Notes: generated by a model not told the origin, from the sequence alone. A stretch of DNA of 64,000 bases from Ramlibacter sp. WS9 (GCF_003797765.1 NZ_RKMB01000016.1:1-64000), one strand, 5' to 3'. Positions 9,058 through 21,432 are shown, counted from the stretch's first letter. A program made the numbers and translations.

Positions 9058-9462
9058 ATGTCGATCTTTGCCTCACCCCAATTCCTGCGCAATGTGCTGT
9101 GGGCCGACGCCACGGCCGGCGCTGTCAGCAGCCTGCTGCACCTCCTGGGCGCGGGCCTCTTGGCGCCCCTGCTCGGCCTGCCCCATGCCGTGCTGGTCAT
9201 GAGTGGCGCGGGACTGCTCGTCTACGTGGCGGCGGCCATGTACTTGGCGGCGTATGAGCCGATCTCGCGCAGCGGCGTGAGCATGCTCATCGCGGCCAAT
9301 TGGGCCTGGGTGGGCGGCTGCGCGGTCATCTTCATGATGAACGCCGGCACGGCAACGCCGCTCGGCCAAACCTACATCGTGGTCCACGCCCTGGCTGTGG
9401 CCGCACTCGCGGAACTGGAGTGGTTCGGCCTGCGCCGCGCCCCACGCGTCGGCTGGGCATGA
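9058..9462 (+). CDS. Small integral membrane protein
   Basis: A 134-aa protein with about four hydrophobic helices (for example SSLLHLLGAGLLAPLLGL, VLVMSGAGLLVYVAAAMYL, WAWVGGCAVIFMM) and a short basic C-terminus. A good AAAGGAG site (from 9046) precedes the ATG at 9058. Divergent from the MmyB-type regulator, and therefore the most likely direct target of it. No characterised family recognised; it resembles small membrane proteins often found divergent to XRE regulators in comamonads, which is recollection rather than proof. Confidence 0.8.
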   Translation: MSIFASPQFLRNVLWADATAGAVSSLLHLLGAGLLAPLLGLPHAVLVMSGAGLLVYVAAAMYLAAYEPISRSGVSMLIAANWAWVGGCAVIFMMNAGTATPLGQTYIVVHALAVAALAELEWFGLRRAPRVGWA

Positions 9463-9506
9463 AACGAAGTCCTAGAACACGGCGTCTGGAGCGCGACGGC
9501 CAGATG

Positions 9507-9590
9507 CGGGGGCCACCGCGGAACCGGCTTTGCCGGGCCGCTGGTGGCGCCCCCTTGAGGGGGAGGCGCCGTAGGCGCTTCGGGGGTGGG
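9507..9590 (+). repeat. Interspersed GC-rich repeat, family B
   Basis: An ~84 bp intergenic block with nested hairpins: CCGGCTTTGCCGG, CCCCCTTGAGGGGG (9550-9563) and GCGCCGTAGGCGC (9566-9578). I recall near-identical blocks scattered between genes in Acidovorax, Variovorax and relatives. It lies between the small membrane protein gene and the serC promoter region and may end upstream transcription. Confidence 0.75.
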
Positions 9591-9679
9591 TTTATTCCGT
9601 TTCTTGTATGCTGTGGGAACTTTGGCGCTACCGCTGTGCCAGCCAAGTTCCCATCCCCAGCCAAGAGAGAGAAAGTCCC

Positions 9680-10753
9680 ATGACCCGCGTCTTCAATTTC
9701 AGCCCCGGCCCCGCGACCCTGCCCGAATCCGTGCTGCGCAAGGCAGCCGAAGAAATGCTCGACTGGCACGGCTCCGGCATGTCGGTGATGGAGATGAGCC
9801 ACCGCGGCAAGGAATTCATCTCGATCCACGCCGAAGCCGAAAGCCTGGTGCGCGAGCTGATGGGCGTGCCCGCCAACTACAAGGTGCTGTTCATGCAAGG
9901 CGGCGCCATCGGCGAGAACGCCATCGTGCCGATGAACCTGATCGGCAAGACCGGCAAGGCCGACTACATCGTCACCGGCGATTGGTCCAAGAAATCGCTG
10001 AAGGAAGCCAAGACCTACGGCACCATCAACACGGCGGCCACAGGCCCGAACACTTCCATTCCGAAGCAGTCCGATTGGAAGCTCGACCCGGAAGCTTCAT
10101 ACGTGCACATCTGCTCGAACGAGACCATCGGCGGCGTCGAGTTCCACTGGACGCCCGAGACGGGCAACGTGCCGCTGGTGGCCGACATGTCCTCGAACAT
10201 CATGTCGCGGCCCATCGACGTCAGCAAGTACGGGCTGATCTACGCTGGCGCGCAGAAGAACATGGGCCCGTCGGGCCTGACCATCGTGATCGTCCGCGAC
10301 GACCTGATGGGCCACGCACTGCCCATCACGCCGTCTGCGTTCAACTACCAGCTGCAGGCCGAGAACGACTCGATGTTCAACACGCCGCCCACCTACGCGA
10401 TCTACATCGCCGGGCTGGTGTTCAACCACATCAAGGCGACGGGCGGCCTGGCCGCGATGGAAGCGCACAACAAGGCCAAGGCCGCGGTGCTCTACGACTA
10501 CCTCGATGAAAGCAAGTTCTTCTCGAACCCCGTCGCGAAAGAAGACCGCTCGCTGATGAACGTGCCGTTCAAGCTCAAGGACGACGCACTGGACGACACG
10601 TTCCTGAAGGGCGCGCAGGCCAAGGGCATGATCCAGCTCAAGGGCCACCGCTCGGTGGGCGGCATGCGCGCGTCGATCTACAACGCGATGCCGATCGAGG
10701 GGGTGAAGGCGCTGGTCGCCTACATGAAGGAATTCGAGGCGCAGCATGGCTAA
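9680..10753 (+). CDS. serC: Phosphoserine aminotransferase
   Basis: PLP enzyme converting 3-phosphohydroxypyruvate and glutamate to phosphoserine (serine biosynthesis), and acting on 4-phosphohydroxythreonine in PLP synthesis. 357 aa, the usual size. Family landmarks are the N-terminal [11 protein letters not shown], the mid-protein [13 protein letters not shown] and the PLP lysine in [15 protein letters not shown] at 9680 chosen because the family starts with the FNFSPGP segment; a purine-rich GAGAGAAAG precedes it. Its end overlaps the start of serA by 8 bp, so the two steps of serine synthesis are translationally coupled. Confidence 0.97.
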   Translation: MTRVFNFSPGPATLPESVLRKAAEEMLDWHGSGMSVMEMSHRGKEFISIHAEAESLVRELMGVPANYKVLFMQGGAIGENAIVPMNLIGKTGKADYIVTGDWSKKSLKEAKTYGTINTAATGPNTSIPKQSDWKLDPEASYVHICSNETIGGVEFHWTPETGNVPLVADMSSNIMSRPIDVSKYGLIYAGAQKNMGPSGLTIVIVRDDLMGHALPITPSAFNYQLQAENDSMFNTPPTYAIYIAGLVFNHIKATGGLAAMEAHNKAKAAVLYDYLDESKFFSNPVAKEDRSLMNVPFKLKDDALDDTFLKGAQAKGMIQLKGHRSVGGMRASIYNAMPIEGVKALVAYMKEFEAQHG

Positions 10754-11933
10754 AAGATCGTTCAAGGTCCTGGTCCTGAACCAGATCTCTTCCAATGGGC
10801 TCAAGCGGCTGCCGGAAGAGAACTACACCACAGGCAAAGACCTGAGCGATCCCGATGCGGTGCTGGTCCGCTCCGCCGACATGCACAGCATCGACATCCC
10901 CGCGAGCGTGAAGGCCATCGGCCGCGCCGGCGCGGGCACCAACAACATCCCGGTGAAGGCGATGAGCGCACGAGGCGTGCCGGTCTTCAATGCACCTGGG
11001 GCGAATGCCAACGCAGTGAAGGAACTGGTGCTCGCGGGTATGCTGATGGCGGCGCGCAACCTGGCGCCGGCGCAGCGCTTCGTCGAAAAGCTCGACCCTT
11101 CGTCGGCCGATCTCGACAAGACCGTGGAAGACGGCAAGAAGAATTTCGCGGGTTACGAACTCGCGGGCCAGACCTTGGGCATCGTCGGCCTGGGCAAGAT
11201 CGGTTGCCTGGTCGCCGATGCGGCCATCAAGCTCGGCATGAACGTGCTGGGCTATGACCCGGAGATCACCGTCGATGCGGCCTGGAGCCTGCCCGCGCAG
11301 GTGAAGCGGGCCACCAGCGTGATCGACGTGCTGAAGAATGCGAACTTCATCAGCCTGCACGTGCCCCTGGTCGACGCCACGCGCGATCTGGTCAACGAGA
11401 AGAACGTCGCCCTGACCAAACCCGGCGCCGTCGTCCTGAACTTCTCGCGCGAAGGCGTGGTGAGCGATTCCGCCGTGCTCGCGGCGTTGGACAGCGGCCA
11501 GCTGGGCTGGTACATCTGCGACTTTCCGAGCGGCACGATCCTCAAGCACCCCAAGGTCGTCGCGCTGCCCCACCTGGGTGCGTCTACGCGCGAAGCTGAA
11601 GAGAACTGCGCCATCATGGTGGCCGACCAGTTGCGCGACTATTTGGAACACGGCAACGTGACCAACGCGGTCAATTTCCCGCAGGTGACGATGGGCCGCG
11701 AGTCGCGCTTTCGCGTGGCGATCGCCAATGCCAACGTGCCCAACATGCTGGGGCAAATTTCCACCGCCATGGCGCACGCGGGCTTGAACATCCACAACAT
11801 GGTCAACAAGTCGCGCGGCGACATGGCCTACACGCTGGTGGATGTGGACAGCCCCGTGGGGGACTCGGTCATTGCCGCGCTCAGGGGCATTGAAGGGGTG
11901 CTCGCAGTGCGCTACCTGCCGCAGCCGGAGTAG
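10746..11933 (+). CDS. serA: D-3-phosphoglycerate dehydrogenase
   Basis: First committed enzyme of serine synthesis, oxidising 3-phosphoglycerate with NAD. 395 aa, the short form: substrate domain, NAD-binding domain with [16 protein letters not shown], catalytic histidine in LPHLGAS, then a C-terminal ACT domain (about residues 320-395, [18 protein letters not shown]), which in the family mediates serine feedback. Starts inside serC (8-bp overlap), a serC-serA operon. No intergenic promoter is possible. Assignment is strong; strict substrate choice within 2-hydroxyacid dehydrogenases rests on the serC linkage and the ACT domain. Confidence 0.93.
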   Translation: MAKRSFKVLVLNQISSNGLKRLPEENYTTGKDLSDPDAVLVRSADMHSIDIPASVKAIGRAGAGTNNIPVKAMSARGVPVFNAPGANANAVKELVLAGMLMAARNLAPAQRFVEKLDPSSADLDKTVEDGKKNFAGYELAGQTLGIVGLGKIGCLVADAAIKLGMNVLGYDPEITVDAAWSLPAQVKRATSVIDVLKNANFISLHVPLVDATRDLVNEKNVALTKPGAVVLNFSREGVVSDSAVLAALDSGQLGWYICDFPSGTILKHPKVVALPHLGASTREAEENCAIMVADQLRDYLEHGNVTNAVNFPQVTMGRESRFRVAIANANVPNMLGQISTAMAHAGLNIHNMVNKSRGDMAYTLVDVDSPVGDSVIAALRGIEGVLAVRYLPQPE

Positions 11934-12016
11934 CCGCAACAGTTGTCACTGTCGGGGCAGGGGTGGTTGTTCTGGCTGCAGAATAGGGGCAAGAGCAACA
12001 ACAACCAAGGTTGAGC

Positions 12017-14881
<2,865 letters not shown>

Positions 14882-14885
14882 GCAC

Positions 14886-15800
14886 TTATTCTGCTGGCGG
14901 CGTCGCCGCCACGAGTTTCTGAAGAAAACCGGCCGCGTGCGAGGCCACTGGCGAGAACGTGCGCCCGCGCAGCGACACGATCGCAAGGTGCGACTGCGAC
15001 TTGGGCTGGTCGGCGATCTGCAGGGCGCATAGCACGCCGGAAGCGACCTCCTGCGCCACCAGCCCGGGCGTGCCGATCATGACAGTGTCCGTCGCCATGG
15101 TGATGGCCTTGAGCGACAGGATGTCGTCGCATTCCACGGCGATGGGCAACTCGTCGGATTCGTCGATTCCCATCAGCCGGCGCAGGTTCGCCTGCACGGG
15201 CATAGGCAGCCGGCCGGTCGCGAGGCCGAAAGGCGCCATGTCGGCCATGCACCGTGTCTTGCGTGCGAGCAGCGGGTGGCCCTTGCGCACGTAGAAGGTG
15301 CCCGCGACCGTGCCGATGGAGCGGACCTCGAACGCCTCGTCGCCCGCCGCGAACCGCGCGTCCCCCACGAAGAAATCCAGTTCCTGCCGCTTGAGCGGCG
15401 CCAGCAGGTAGCTGGGGCTCTGAACCTGCAGCCGCACGGCCACCCGCGGGTAGCGCTGGCGCAGGTGGGCCAACAATGGCGGCAGCAGGCGTGCCGCGGT
15501 GAACTGGCCAAAGCCCAGCGCGAGTTCACCGATTTCATGGTCGCGGTACAGGTCCACGTCGCGCTGGAAGCGGCTGTTTTCCGCCAGGAGCCGCCGCGCC
15601 CGCTCGGCCACGAACGCACCGGCGGGCGTACAGCGGACAGCGGCGCCGCCGCGCTCGAAGAGCGTCAGGCCCAGCTCTGCCTCGGCCGCCTGGATGCTGC
15701 GGCTGAACGCCGGCTGGCTCAGGTGCACCGTCTGGGCCGCGCGGCGGAAATTGCTCTCGTCCGCCAAAGCGACGACGTGGCCGAGTCGTTTGAGGTCCAT
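14886..15800 (-). CDS. LysR-family transcriptional regulator
   Basis: A 304-aa LysR regulator. The N-terminal winged helix-turn-helix is typical (MDLKRLGHVVALADESNFRR, AAQTVHLSQPAFSRSIQAAE), followed by a periplasmic-binding-protein-like effector domain. It is divergent from the BLUF-like gene (118 bp between starts) and convergent with acnA, so the BLUF-like gene is its most probable neighbour target; LysR proteins commonly control the divergent gene. The effector is unknown. Confidence 0.92.
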   Translation of the reverse strand: MDLKRLGHVVALADESNFRRAAQTVHLSQPAFSRSIQAAEAELGLTLFERGGAAVRCTPAGAFVAERARRLLAENSRFQRDVDLYRDHEIGELALGFGQFTAARLLPPLLAHLRQRYPRVAVRLQVQSPSYLLAPLKRQELDFFVGDARFAAGDEAFEVRSIGTVAGTFYVRKGHPLLARKTRCMADMAPFGLATGRLPMPVQANLRRLMGIDESDELPIAVECDDILSLKAITMATDTVMIGTPGLVAQEVASGVLCALQIADQPKSQSHLAIVSLRGRTFSPVASHAAGFLQKLVAATPPAE

Positions 15801-15918
15801 GGTTTCGCCCTGGCCGCTGATGCAGCCGCTGCATCGATTTTATTCATACTATGCATTGGACGGAAATACTTTAAGCATGAACAATCGCAATTGAGATATT
15901 CGCAACAGGAGCAGGGCA

Positions 15919-16905
15919 ATGACAGGCGGTTCGGGCGCGCACAACGTGTCCAGGTTGATGGGCGCGAGCGTTTGCCGCATGCCGGGCTCCGTGGTGGAGC
16001 AGCTGCTGGGAATGCGCGCGGGCATCTGCCGGCTGAACGCCCGCACCGGAGTGCGCACGGCCCTGCTCTACAGCAGCGGCTGGTTCGTGCAGTGGCATGA
16101 GGGCACGCAGGAAGCCGTCGACGATGTCTGGCAGCGGGCCCTGACGCACCCCGGCCATGCCCACGCCCGCGTGATTCATCGCAGCCAGGGGGTGCCCGGC
16201 TTGACCGAACCCCTGCACATTGCGTCGCTCCACAACCGCGACAAACCCACGGACGTTGCGCGCCGCTTGCTGCGCATCGAGCGCGAGCATGAACTGGAGC
16301 TCGACGGCGAGCCCGCGGAAATGTGGAACCTGCTGAGCGCCCCTTGCATGCTGGAGCCTCGCGACACGGCGCTGTCGGTGGCTCGCCGAAACGTGGTGGC
16401 CGTCACCTCCGAGTACACCGAGTCGGTGGATCTGATCAAGGTGATCGCCGATCGAAGCCGCGCCCCGATCAGCTACCAGCGTTTTGCGAGCGGCGACGCG
16501 GGCGAGGCGGGAGCTGCGTATGTCGACGTGGCGGGCAGTGGGTACATGACCCGACTGCAGGCACTGTCGCGGCGCGCCCTCGACAACAGCATGATCAAGC
16601 TGTCGCTGTGCGGCATGCAAAGCCTGGTGCTGCTCACCGGCCACCGCCCGCACCACGCCTCGCGCCTGGCCACGGCCGTCGTCGGTTTGCTCGAAGGCAT
16701 GGCCGTGCGGCCGAATGTGCGGGTCATCGGGTCTTGCGCACAAACCCGTGCCGAAGCAGTCAACGTGCTCCACGGTCTCCCGGGCCTGGACATCGTCGAG
16801 GTTGAGTCGACCCGCTCCTCGGGTGCGCTGGCCGACACGGTTCTCGATGCCATTGGCAGCTGCGCCGATACGGCGCGTGCACGACTGGATTTCCTGAGCG
16901 CGTAG
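15919..16905 (+). CDS. BLUF-domain-like protein, apparently degenerate
   Basis: A 328-aa protein whose residues ~12-100 align by eye with the BLUF blue-light/FAD domain: LNARTGVRTALLY for the NARxGITGxLLY helix-strand, FVQWHEG for the FxQxLEG glutamine strand (Gln kept), then EAVDDVWQRALTHPGH. The tyrosine that hydrogen-bonds to the glutamine, normally in the first strand (RLxYxS), is absent: the matching segment reads RLMGAS. The C-terminal Trp/Met region is also unrecognisable. The remaining ~200 residues (SLCGMQSLVLLTGHRPHHAS ... VRVIGSC) form an alpha/beta domain I cannot name. Probably a light-insensitive or re-purposed signalling protein. AGGAG precedes the ATG; divergent from a LysR gene. 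Confidence 0.7.
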   Translation: MTGGSGAHNVSRLMGASVCRMPGSVVEQLLGMRAGICRLNARTGVRTALLYSSGWFVQWHEGTQEAVDDVWQRALTHPGHAHARVIHRSQGVPGLTEPLHIASLHNRDKPTDVARRLLRIEREHELELDGEPAEMWNLLSAPCMLEPRDTALSVARRNVVAVTSEYTESVDLIKVIADRSRAPISYQRFASGDAGEAGAAYVDVAGSGYMTRLQALSRRALDNSMIKLSLCGMQSLVLLTGHRPHHASRLATAVVGLLEGMAVRPNVRVIGSCAQTRAEAVNVLHGLPGLDIVEVESTRSSGALADTVLDAIGSCADTARARLDFLSA

Positions 16906-16915
16906 AACGCCCGCC

Positions 16916-16937
16916 TGCAGCGCGCATGCAGCGCGCA
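16916..16937 (+). repeat. 11-bp tandem direct repeat
   Basis: Two adjacent perfect copies of TGCAGCGCGCA fill the short gap between the BLUF-like stop and the FAD monooxygenase start. Each copy contains the palindrome TGCGCGCTGCA-like core, so the pair could be an operator or simply a replication slippage product. Confidence 0.6.
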
Positions 16938-16962
16938 CGCCGCGTGTGCACAATGGGCGCCC

Positions 16963-18138
16963 ATGACCCGACAAGTGCTGATCGTTGGGGCCGGCATAGG
17001 CGGCCTGTCTGCTGCTCTCGCGGCGAGCCGGGCCGGCTGGCTGCCGCGCCTGTACGAACAGGCGCCGCACCTGAGCGAGGTGGGCGCCGGAATCCAGCTC
17101 GGCCCCAACACCACACGCATCCTTCACAGCTGGGGCCTGGACCGGGCCCTCGCCCAGGTCGCGGCCTTTCCGCAGCGCCTTCGCGTGCGCAGCGCGCATG
17201 ATGGGGGCGAGCTCGGCACACTGGCCTTGGGCGACACCCTCGCGCAGCGCTACGGCGCCCCCTACGCTTGCGTGCACCGCGCCGACATGCAGGCGCTGCT
17301 GCTGGAAGCGGCGCGGATGGAGGGCGTCGTTCCTGTGCTCGCTTCGCGCGTCAGCGCTGTGGTCGCCTTCGGTGACGCGGTCGCGCTCCGCGTCAAGGGC
17401 GGCGCCGAGGTCGAGGGCGATGCGCTGATCGGCGCGGACGGCTTGTGGAGCCGCGTGCGCGAACTGATCTGGCGCGATGGGCCGCCGCCCGCGACGGGGC
17501 ATGTTGCTTACCGCAGCGTTGCCTCGCAGGAAGGCCTGCCGCCGGCGCTGCGCACGCAGGACGTCAACGTCTGGCTCGGGCCGCGCATGCACCTGGTGGC
17601 GTATCCCGTCCGCGGGGGCGACGCGCTGAATGTCGTGGTGCTGGTCGAAGGGCGGTCCAGCGGCCCGGCCGACGACTGGGACCAACACGCGGTCACGGCC
17701 GAATTGCAGCGCGCGATGGGCGAGTCGTGCGCGCCACTGCGCGATCTGGTGAATGCGATGCCGGGTTGGCGCCTGTGGAGCCTGCACGATCGCGCACCGA
17801 TGCGCAGCGCCGACGCGATGGCGCAGGGTTGCGTCGCGCTCCTGGGCGATGCCGCGCATCCGATGCGCCCGTACTTCGCCCAGGGCGCGGGCATGGCGAT
17901 CGAAGATGCGCGAGAGCTGGGGCGAGCCCTGTCGTCCGTGGGCGGGCCTATCGACGTACCCTTGGCCCTTCGCCGCTATGCGCTCAATCGTTGGCAGCGT
18001 GTGGCGCGCGTCCAGGGCCTGTCGCGGCGCAACGGCCGCATCTTCCACGCGATGGGGCCGGTGCGGTGGGCGCGCGACCTGGCCATGCGCGTGATGGGCG
18101 AACGCCTGCTCGACCAGCCCTGGCTCTACGGCGAATGA
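16963..18138 (+). CDS. FAD-dependent aromatic-ring monooxygenase (salicylate hydroxylase-like)
   Basis: A 391-aa group A flavoprotein monooxygenase. The dinucleotide-binding motif GAGIGGLSAALAASRAG is at the N-terminus, the DG motif is GADGLWSRVR and the FAD ribityl GD motif is LLGDAAHPMRPYFAQG. These enzymes use NAD(P)H and O2 to hydroxylate aromatic acids; the closest general resemblance is to salicylate/6-hydroxynicotinate type enzymes. It is convergent with the kynurenine operon, and could act on a related aromatic acid, but it does not look like kynurenine 3-monooxygenase, which is longer with a membrane-anchoring tail. Substrate unknown. Confidence 0.85.
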   Translation: MTRQVLIVGAGIGGLSAALAASRAGWLPRLYEQAPHLSEVGAGIQLGPNTTRILHSWGLDRALAQVAAFPQRLRVRSAHDGGELGTLALGDTLAQRYGAPYACVHRADMQALLLEAARMEGVVPVLASRVSAVVAFGDAVALRVKGGAEVEGDALIGADGLWSRVRELIWRDGPPPATGHVAYRSVASQEGLPPALRTQDVNVWLGPRMHLVAYPVRGGDALNVVVLVEGRSSGPADDWDQHAVTAELQRAMGESCAPLRDLVNAMPGWRLWSLHDRAPMRSADAMAQGCVALLGDAAHPMRPYFAQGAGMAIEDARELGRALSSVGGPIDVPLALRRYALNRWQRVARVQGLSRRNGRIFHAMGPVRWARDLAMRVMGERLLDQPWLYGE

Positions 18139-18157
18139 TTCGCCGCCCTGCAACGCC

Positions 18158-19018
18158 CTACAAGTCCGTGCGCAGCTTCCAGATTTCGGGGAACAGCACC
18201 ACGTCGAGCATCTTGCGCAGGTAGCTCACGCCGCCGGTGCCGCCCGTGCCGCGCTTGAAGCCGATCACGCGTTCCACCGTGGTGACATGGCGGAAGCGCC
18301 AAAGCCGGAACGCATCTTCAAGGTCGGTGAGTTCTTCGCCCAGCTGATACAGGTCCCAATACTGCTTGGGGTTGCGGTAGCAGGCCAGCCAGGCCTTCTC
18401 GACCTCGTCGCTTTCCACATACGACTGCGTCCAGTCGCGCTGCAGATGGCTTTGCGGCACCGGCAAGCCGCGGCGGGCGAGCAGGCGCAATGCCTCGTCG
18501 TAGAGCGATGGCGATTCGTAGGCTTGCTGTACCTGCGCAAGCAATTCGGGCCGGTGCGCGTGCGGCTTGAGCATCGCCGCGTTCTTGTTGCCCAGGGCGA
18601 ACTCGATGCAGCGGTACTGGGCACTCTGGAAGCCGCTGGAGCTGCCGAGGTAGGGCCGGATCGCACTGTATTCGGGGGGAGTCATCGTGGCCAGCACATC
18701 CCAGGCGTGGACCAGCTGCTCCATGATGCGGCTGACGCGCGCCAGCATCTTGAACGCAGTGCCCAATTCGTCCTTGGCCACATGGGCGATGGCCGCGCGC
18801 AGCTCGTGCAGCATCAGCTTCATCCACAGCTCGCTGGTCTGGTGCTGGATGATGAACAGCATCTCGTTGTGGTCGGGCGAGAGCGGCTTCTGGGCGCTGA
18901 GGATGGCGTCGAGTTGCAGATAGTCCGCATAGCTCATGGACTTGCTGAAGTCCAGCTGCGCGCCTTCACTGTGCACGATGGACTCGGGCGTGGTGGGGGA
19001 TGGGTTGTTGCCGTTCAT
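18158..19018 (-). CDS. kynA: Tryptophan 2,3-dioxygenase
   Basis: Haem dioxygenase opening the indole ring of L-tryptophan to N-formylkynurenine, the first step of the kynurenine pathway. 286 aa, standard bacterial size. Landmarks: [30 protein letters not shown] (haem/substrate pocket), the FQSAQYR segment and the C-terminal [18 protein letters not shown]. It is the last gene of the leftward kynB-kynU-kynA operon, starting one base after the kynU stop, so it is very probably translationally coupled. Confidence 0.97.
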   Translation of the reverse strand: MNGNNPSPTTPESIVHSEGAQLDFSKSMSYADYLQLDAILSAQKPLSPDHNEMLFIIQHQTSELWMKLMLHELRAAIAHVAKDELGTAFKMLARVSRIMEQLVHAWDVLATMTPPEYSAIRPYLGSSSGFQSAQYRCIEFALGNKNAAMLKPHAHRPELLAQVQQAYESPSLYDEALRLLARRGLPVPQSHLQRDWTQSYVESDEVEKAWLACYRNPKQYWDLYQLGEELTDLEDAFRLWRFRHVTTVERVIGFKRGTGGTGGVSYLRKMLDVVLFPEIWKLRTDL

Positions 19019-19019
19019 G

Positions 19020-20321
19020 TCAAGTTACCGCGTGCTTCTGGTTGAACTCGGGGCGGCGCCATTCCGCGGACTCCAGCACTTGCTTCAAATGTTCCACCGA
19101 ATGCCACACATCCTCGAACCCGATGTACAGCGGGGTGAAGCCGAAGCGCAGGATGTCCGGGTGTTTCGCATCGCCGGCGCGGAAGTCGCCAATCACGCCG
19201 CGCGCGATCAATGCTTGCACGATGGCGTAAGCGCCCGAGGCCGCACCGGCCTCTTTGACATCCCTTCGCGTGAGGCACACCTGCGAGCCGCGGCGCCCGT
19301 GGTCGCGCGGCGTCACAAGTTCCAGACCGTGCCCGGCGCAGCGTTCTTCCACCAGGCGGATGTACAGGTCTGTCAACGCCAGCGACTTCGCGCGCAATGC
19401 CGTCATGCCACCCAGTGGCTGTGCGGCCAGCAGTGTGTCGAGTCCGCACTCCAGGGCCGTCATACCGAGGATCGGTTGCGTGCCGCACAGGTAGCGCGCG
19501 ATGCCTGGGGCGGGCCGATACTCCGGCGTGAACTCGAACGGCGCCGCATGGCCCCACCAACCGGAGAGCGGCTGCTCGAAGCGGTCAGTGTGCTGGGGAT
19601 GGACCCACGCGAAGGCCGGCGCGCCCGGGCCGCCGTTGAGGTATTTGTAGCCGCAGCCGATCGCGAAGTCCGCCTGCGCAGCATGAAGGTCCACAGGCAC
19701 GGCGCCGGCACTGTGCGCGAGGTCCCACACCGTAAGCGCGCCGTGCCGGTGCGCCGCCGCGGTGATGGCTGCCATGTCGTGCATGGCGCCGGTGCGGTAG
19801 TTGACGTGGGTGAGCATGAGCACCGCGACGTCCGCCCCCAGCGCTTCGTCGATGCGCTCGTCGTCGACCAAATCCAGCGTGAAGCCGCGCTCCTTGCACA
19901 GCGATTGCGCGATGTACAGGTCGGTCGGGAAGTTGCTGCGTTCGCTGACCACACGCTTGCGTTTCGGATCGGCCTGCGCAGCCATGTGCAGCGCCGCGCT
20001 CAGCACCTTGTACAGGTTGATCGACGTGCTGTCGGTCGCGACCACTTCGCCGGCCTTCGCGCCGATCAAGGTGGCGATGCGGTCGCCCAGGCGCTGCGGC
20101 AGGCTGAACCAGCCGGCGCTGTTCCACGAGCGGATCAGGCCTTGGCCCCATTCCTCAGTGACCGCTTGCGCGATGCGCGCGGGAGCCGCGCGTGGCAGCA
20201 CGCCCAGCGAGTTGCCGTCGAGGTAGATCACGCCTTCGGGCAGGATGAACAGGTCGCGCAGGTTGCGCAGCGGGTCTTGCGCATCGAGGGCGCGGCAGTC
20301 TTGCAGTGTGGTCATCGTCAT
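19020..20321 (-). CDS. kynU: Kynureninase
   Basis: PLP hydrolase splitting kynurenine into anthranilate and alanine. 433 aa. Landmarks are [11 protein letters not shown] near the N-terminus, the phosphate-binding [20 protein letters not shown] and the PLP lysine in [12 protein letters not shown]. The start at 20321 overlaps the kynB stop (ATGA), consistent with coupling. Together with kynA and kynB it completes tryptophan to anthranilate; no anthranilate-degrading genes are in the window. Confidence 0.97.
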   Translation of the reverse strand: MTMTTLQDCRALDAQDPLRNLRDLFILPEGVIYLDGNSLGVLPRAAPARIAQAVTEEWGQGLIRSWNSAGWFSLPQRLGDRIATLIGAKAGEVVATDSTSINLYKVLSAALHMAAQADPKRKRVVSERSNFPTDLYIAQSLCKERGFTLDLVDDERIDEALGADVAVLMLTHVNYRTGAMHDMAAITAAAHRHGALTVWDLAHSAGAVPVDLHAAQADFAIGCGYKYLNGGPGAPAFAWVHPQHTDRFEQPLSGWWGHAAPFEFTPEYRPAPGIARYLCGTQPILGMTALECGLDTLLAAQPLGGMTALRAKSLALTDLYIRLVEERCAGHGLELVTPRDHGRRGSQVCLTRRDVKEAGAASGAYAIVQALIARGVIGDFRAGDAKHPDILRFGFTPLYIGFEDVWHSVEHLKQVLESAEWRRPEFNQKHAVT

Positions 20322-20944
20322 AGTTCTCGCAGCACGGCCCTCACGGGGGAGGCGTCGGCTGTTATCAGTTTGAGAGGCAGGGCGATCAGTTCGTAGTCGC
20401 CTTCGGGCACGTCGTCAAGCACCAGGTTTTCCAGCACGCGAAGGCCCAGGCGGCGGATCACCTGGTGGCTGTCCAGGGTCTTGCTTTCGGCGGGGTCGAT
20501 GCTGGCGGTGTCGATGCCCACCAGCTGAACGCCCAGAACGGCGAGCCGCTCGATGGTGACGGGTGCGTAGGCGGCGAGGTCCGCGTCCCAGCGGTCGGCC
20601 GGCATGCGTTCGTACGTGCGCACCAGCACGCGAGGCGGAATGCCATGCACCGCGTGCTCAAGATGTTTCCATTCGACCAGCGGGCCCTTGCCGATCGCAT
20701 GGATCACGCGGCAGACCCCGAGATAGGGTTCGAGCCCGACGGCGCCGATGGCCGCGCCCTCAGGGTCGTAGTGAAGCGGCGCATCGGCGTGCGCACCGAC
20801 GTGCGGCGACAGGGTGATGCGGCTGACGTTCACCGGGCAGCCCGGTGCCAGCGTCGCCGACCACTCCTGGCCGTAAGGCGTATCGCCCGGAAACACGGGC
20901 GAGCCGGGCGCCACCGGTGGCGAGATGTCCCAGATTTTTTTCAT
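20318..20944 (-). CDS. kynB: Kynurenine formamidase (arylformamidase)
   Basis: Zinc cyclase-fold hydrolase removing the formyl group from N-formylkynurenine. 208 aa, exactly the usual length, starting [10 protein letters not shown]. The metal-binding signature HVGAHADAP is present. The ATG at 20944 was chosen by family length; the frame is open upstream but not conserved. First gene of the kyn operon; the upstream 71 bp (20945-21015) should contain its promoter and any KynR (Lrp-type) operator, but I cannot point to a convincing site and no kynR gene is present here. Confidence 0.95.
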   Translation of the reverse strand: MKKIWDISPPVAPGSPVFPGDTPYGQEWSATLAPGCPVNVSRITLSPHVGAHADAPLHYDPEGAAIGAVGLEPYLGVCRVIHAIGKGPLVEWKHLEHAVHGIPPRVLVRTYERMPADRWDADLAAYAPVTIERLAVLGVQLVGIDTASIDPAESKTLDSHQVIRRLGLRVLENLVLDDVPEGDYELIALPLKLITADASPVRAVLREL

Positions 20945-21015
20945 GAAAGAAAGTGTGCGCCGGTGCGCGGGGGCGCGGTGTCGGTTAATCCCAACAAAAC
21001 GAAAATAGTTGAGGC

Positions 21016-21348
21016 TTAAAGCACTTGGTGCGGCAGCGGCGGCAGGCCGTGGCGCGCCCGGGCGGTGTTGCAAGCCGGGCTGCCGGCCTCGAATTCGCGG
21101 CAAGGGGAAGGGCGCCATTCATAGATGCCGCACGTGACGCGCTGGCCGAGCGTGCCCGTGAGGGCAGCGCAGCGCGGTGGCGAATGGTCGGTGCCGCGCA
21201 TCCGGCAGGTGGCGCCCGTCACCTCCACGGCCAAGCCGTCCGGAACGCAACCGCCCTGGTCTTCCAGCTCATCCACGGCGAAGTCCACGCGGAAGCTCGC
21301 GCAACAGGCGCCACAGGCGAGGCACGGGTGGCCGGCCGGTTCAGCCAT
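21016..21348 (-). CDS. YkgJ-family cysteine-cluster protein
   Basis: A 110-aa protein of the YkgJ/CxxCxxCC family. The N-terminal [15 protein letters not shown] and later cysteines ([37 protein letters not shown]) form the putative zinc or Fe-S cluster pattern. Biochemical role unknown for the family. Start [12 protein letters not shown] at 21348 gives the usual N-terminus. It is divergent from the SOS-box gene, with 84 bp between the starts. Confidence 0.88.
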   Translation of the reverse strand: MAEPAGHPCLACGACCASFRVDFAVDELEDQGGCVPDGLAVEVTGATCRMRGTDHSPPRCAALTGTLGQRVTCGIYEWRPSPCREFEAGSPACNTARARHGLPPLPHQVL

Positions 21349-21369
21349 GGCGGTCAACCCGCGCCCACG

Positions 21370-21399
21370 TTGACGCGTTGCGGTAAAACTGTATATAAA
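21370..21399 (+). promoter_or_regulatory. Sigma70-like promoter for the 21433 gene
   Basis: TTGACG at 21370-21375 followed by TATAAA at 21394-21399 (18-bp spacer) or TATATA at 21392-21397 (16-bp spacer). The -10 lies inside the LexA-like palindrome, the classical arrangement for SOS repression. Confidence 0.65.
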
Positions 21400-21406
21400 T
21401 ACAGTC
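21387..21406. promoter_or_regulatory. Putative LexA/SOS box
   Basis: CTGTATATAAATACAG at 21389-21404 fits the gammaproteobacterial/betaproteobacterial LexA consensus CTGT-N8-ACAG, with an all A/T centre and a near-consensus flank (AACTGT ... ACAGTC). It overlaps the -10 element and lies 29 bp upstream of the ATG at 21433. It could in principle also affect the divergent YkgJ-type gene. Confidence 0.75.
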
Positions 21407-21432
21407 ATTCATCTCTTCATCAGGAGGAAAGC

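Noticed and set aside
11934-12016. Hairpin GGTTGTT ... AACAACC before acnA as a terminator or riboswitch
   Set aside because: Only seven pairs separated by a ~28-nt loop and no T-run; could be chance.
15871-18153. 760-codon minus-strand frame across the BLUF-like and monooxygenase genes
   Set aside because: No domain similarity; both plus-strand genes are well supported.
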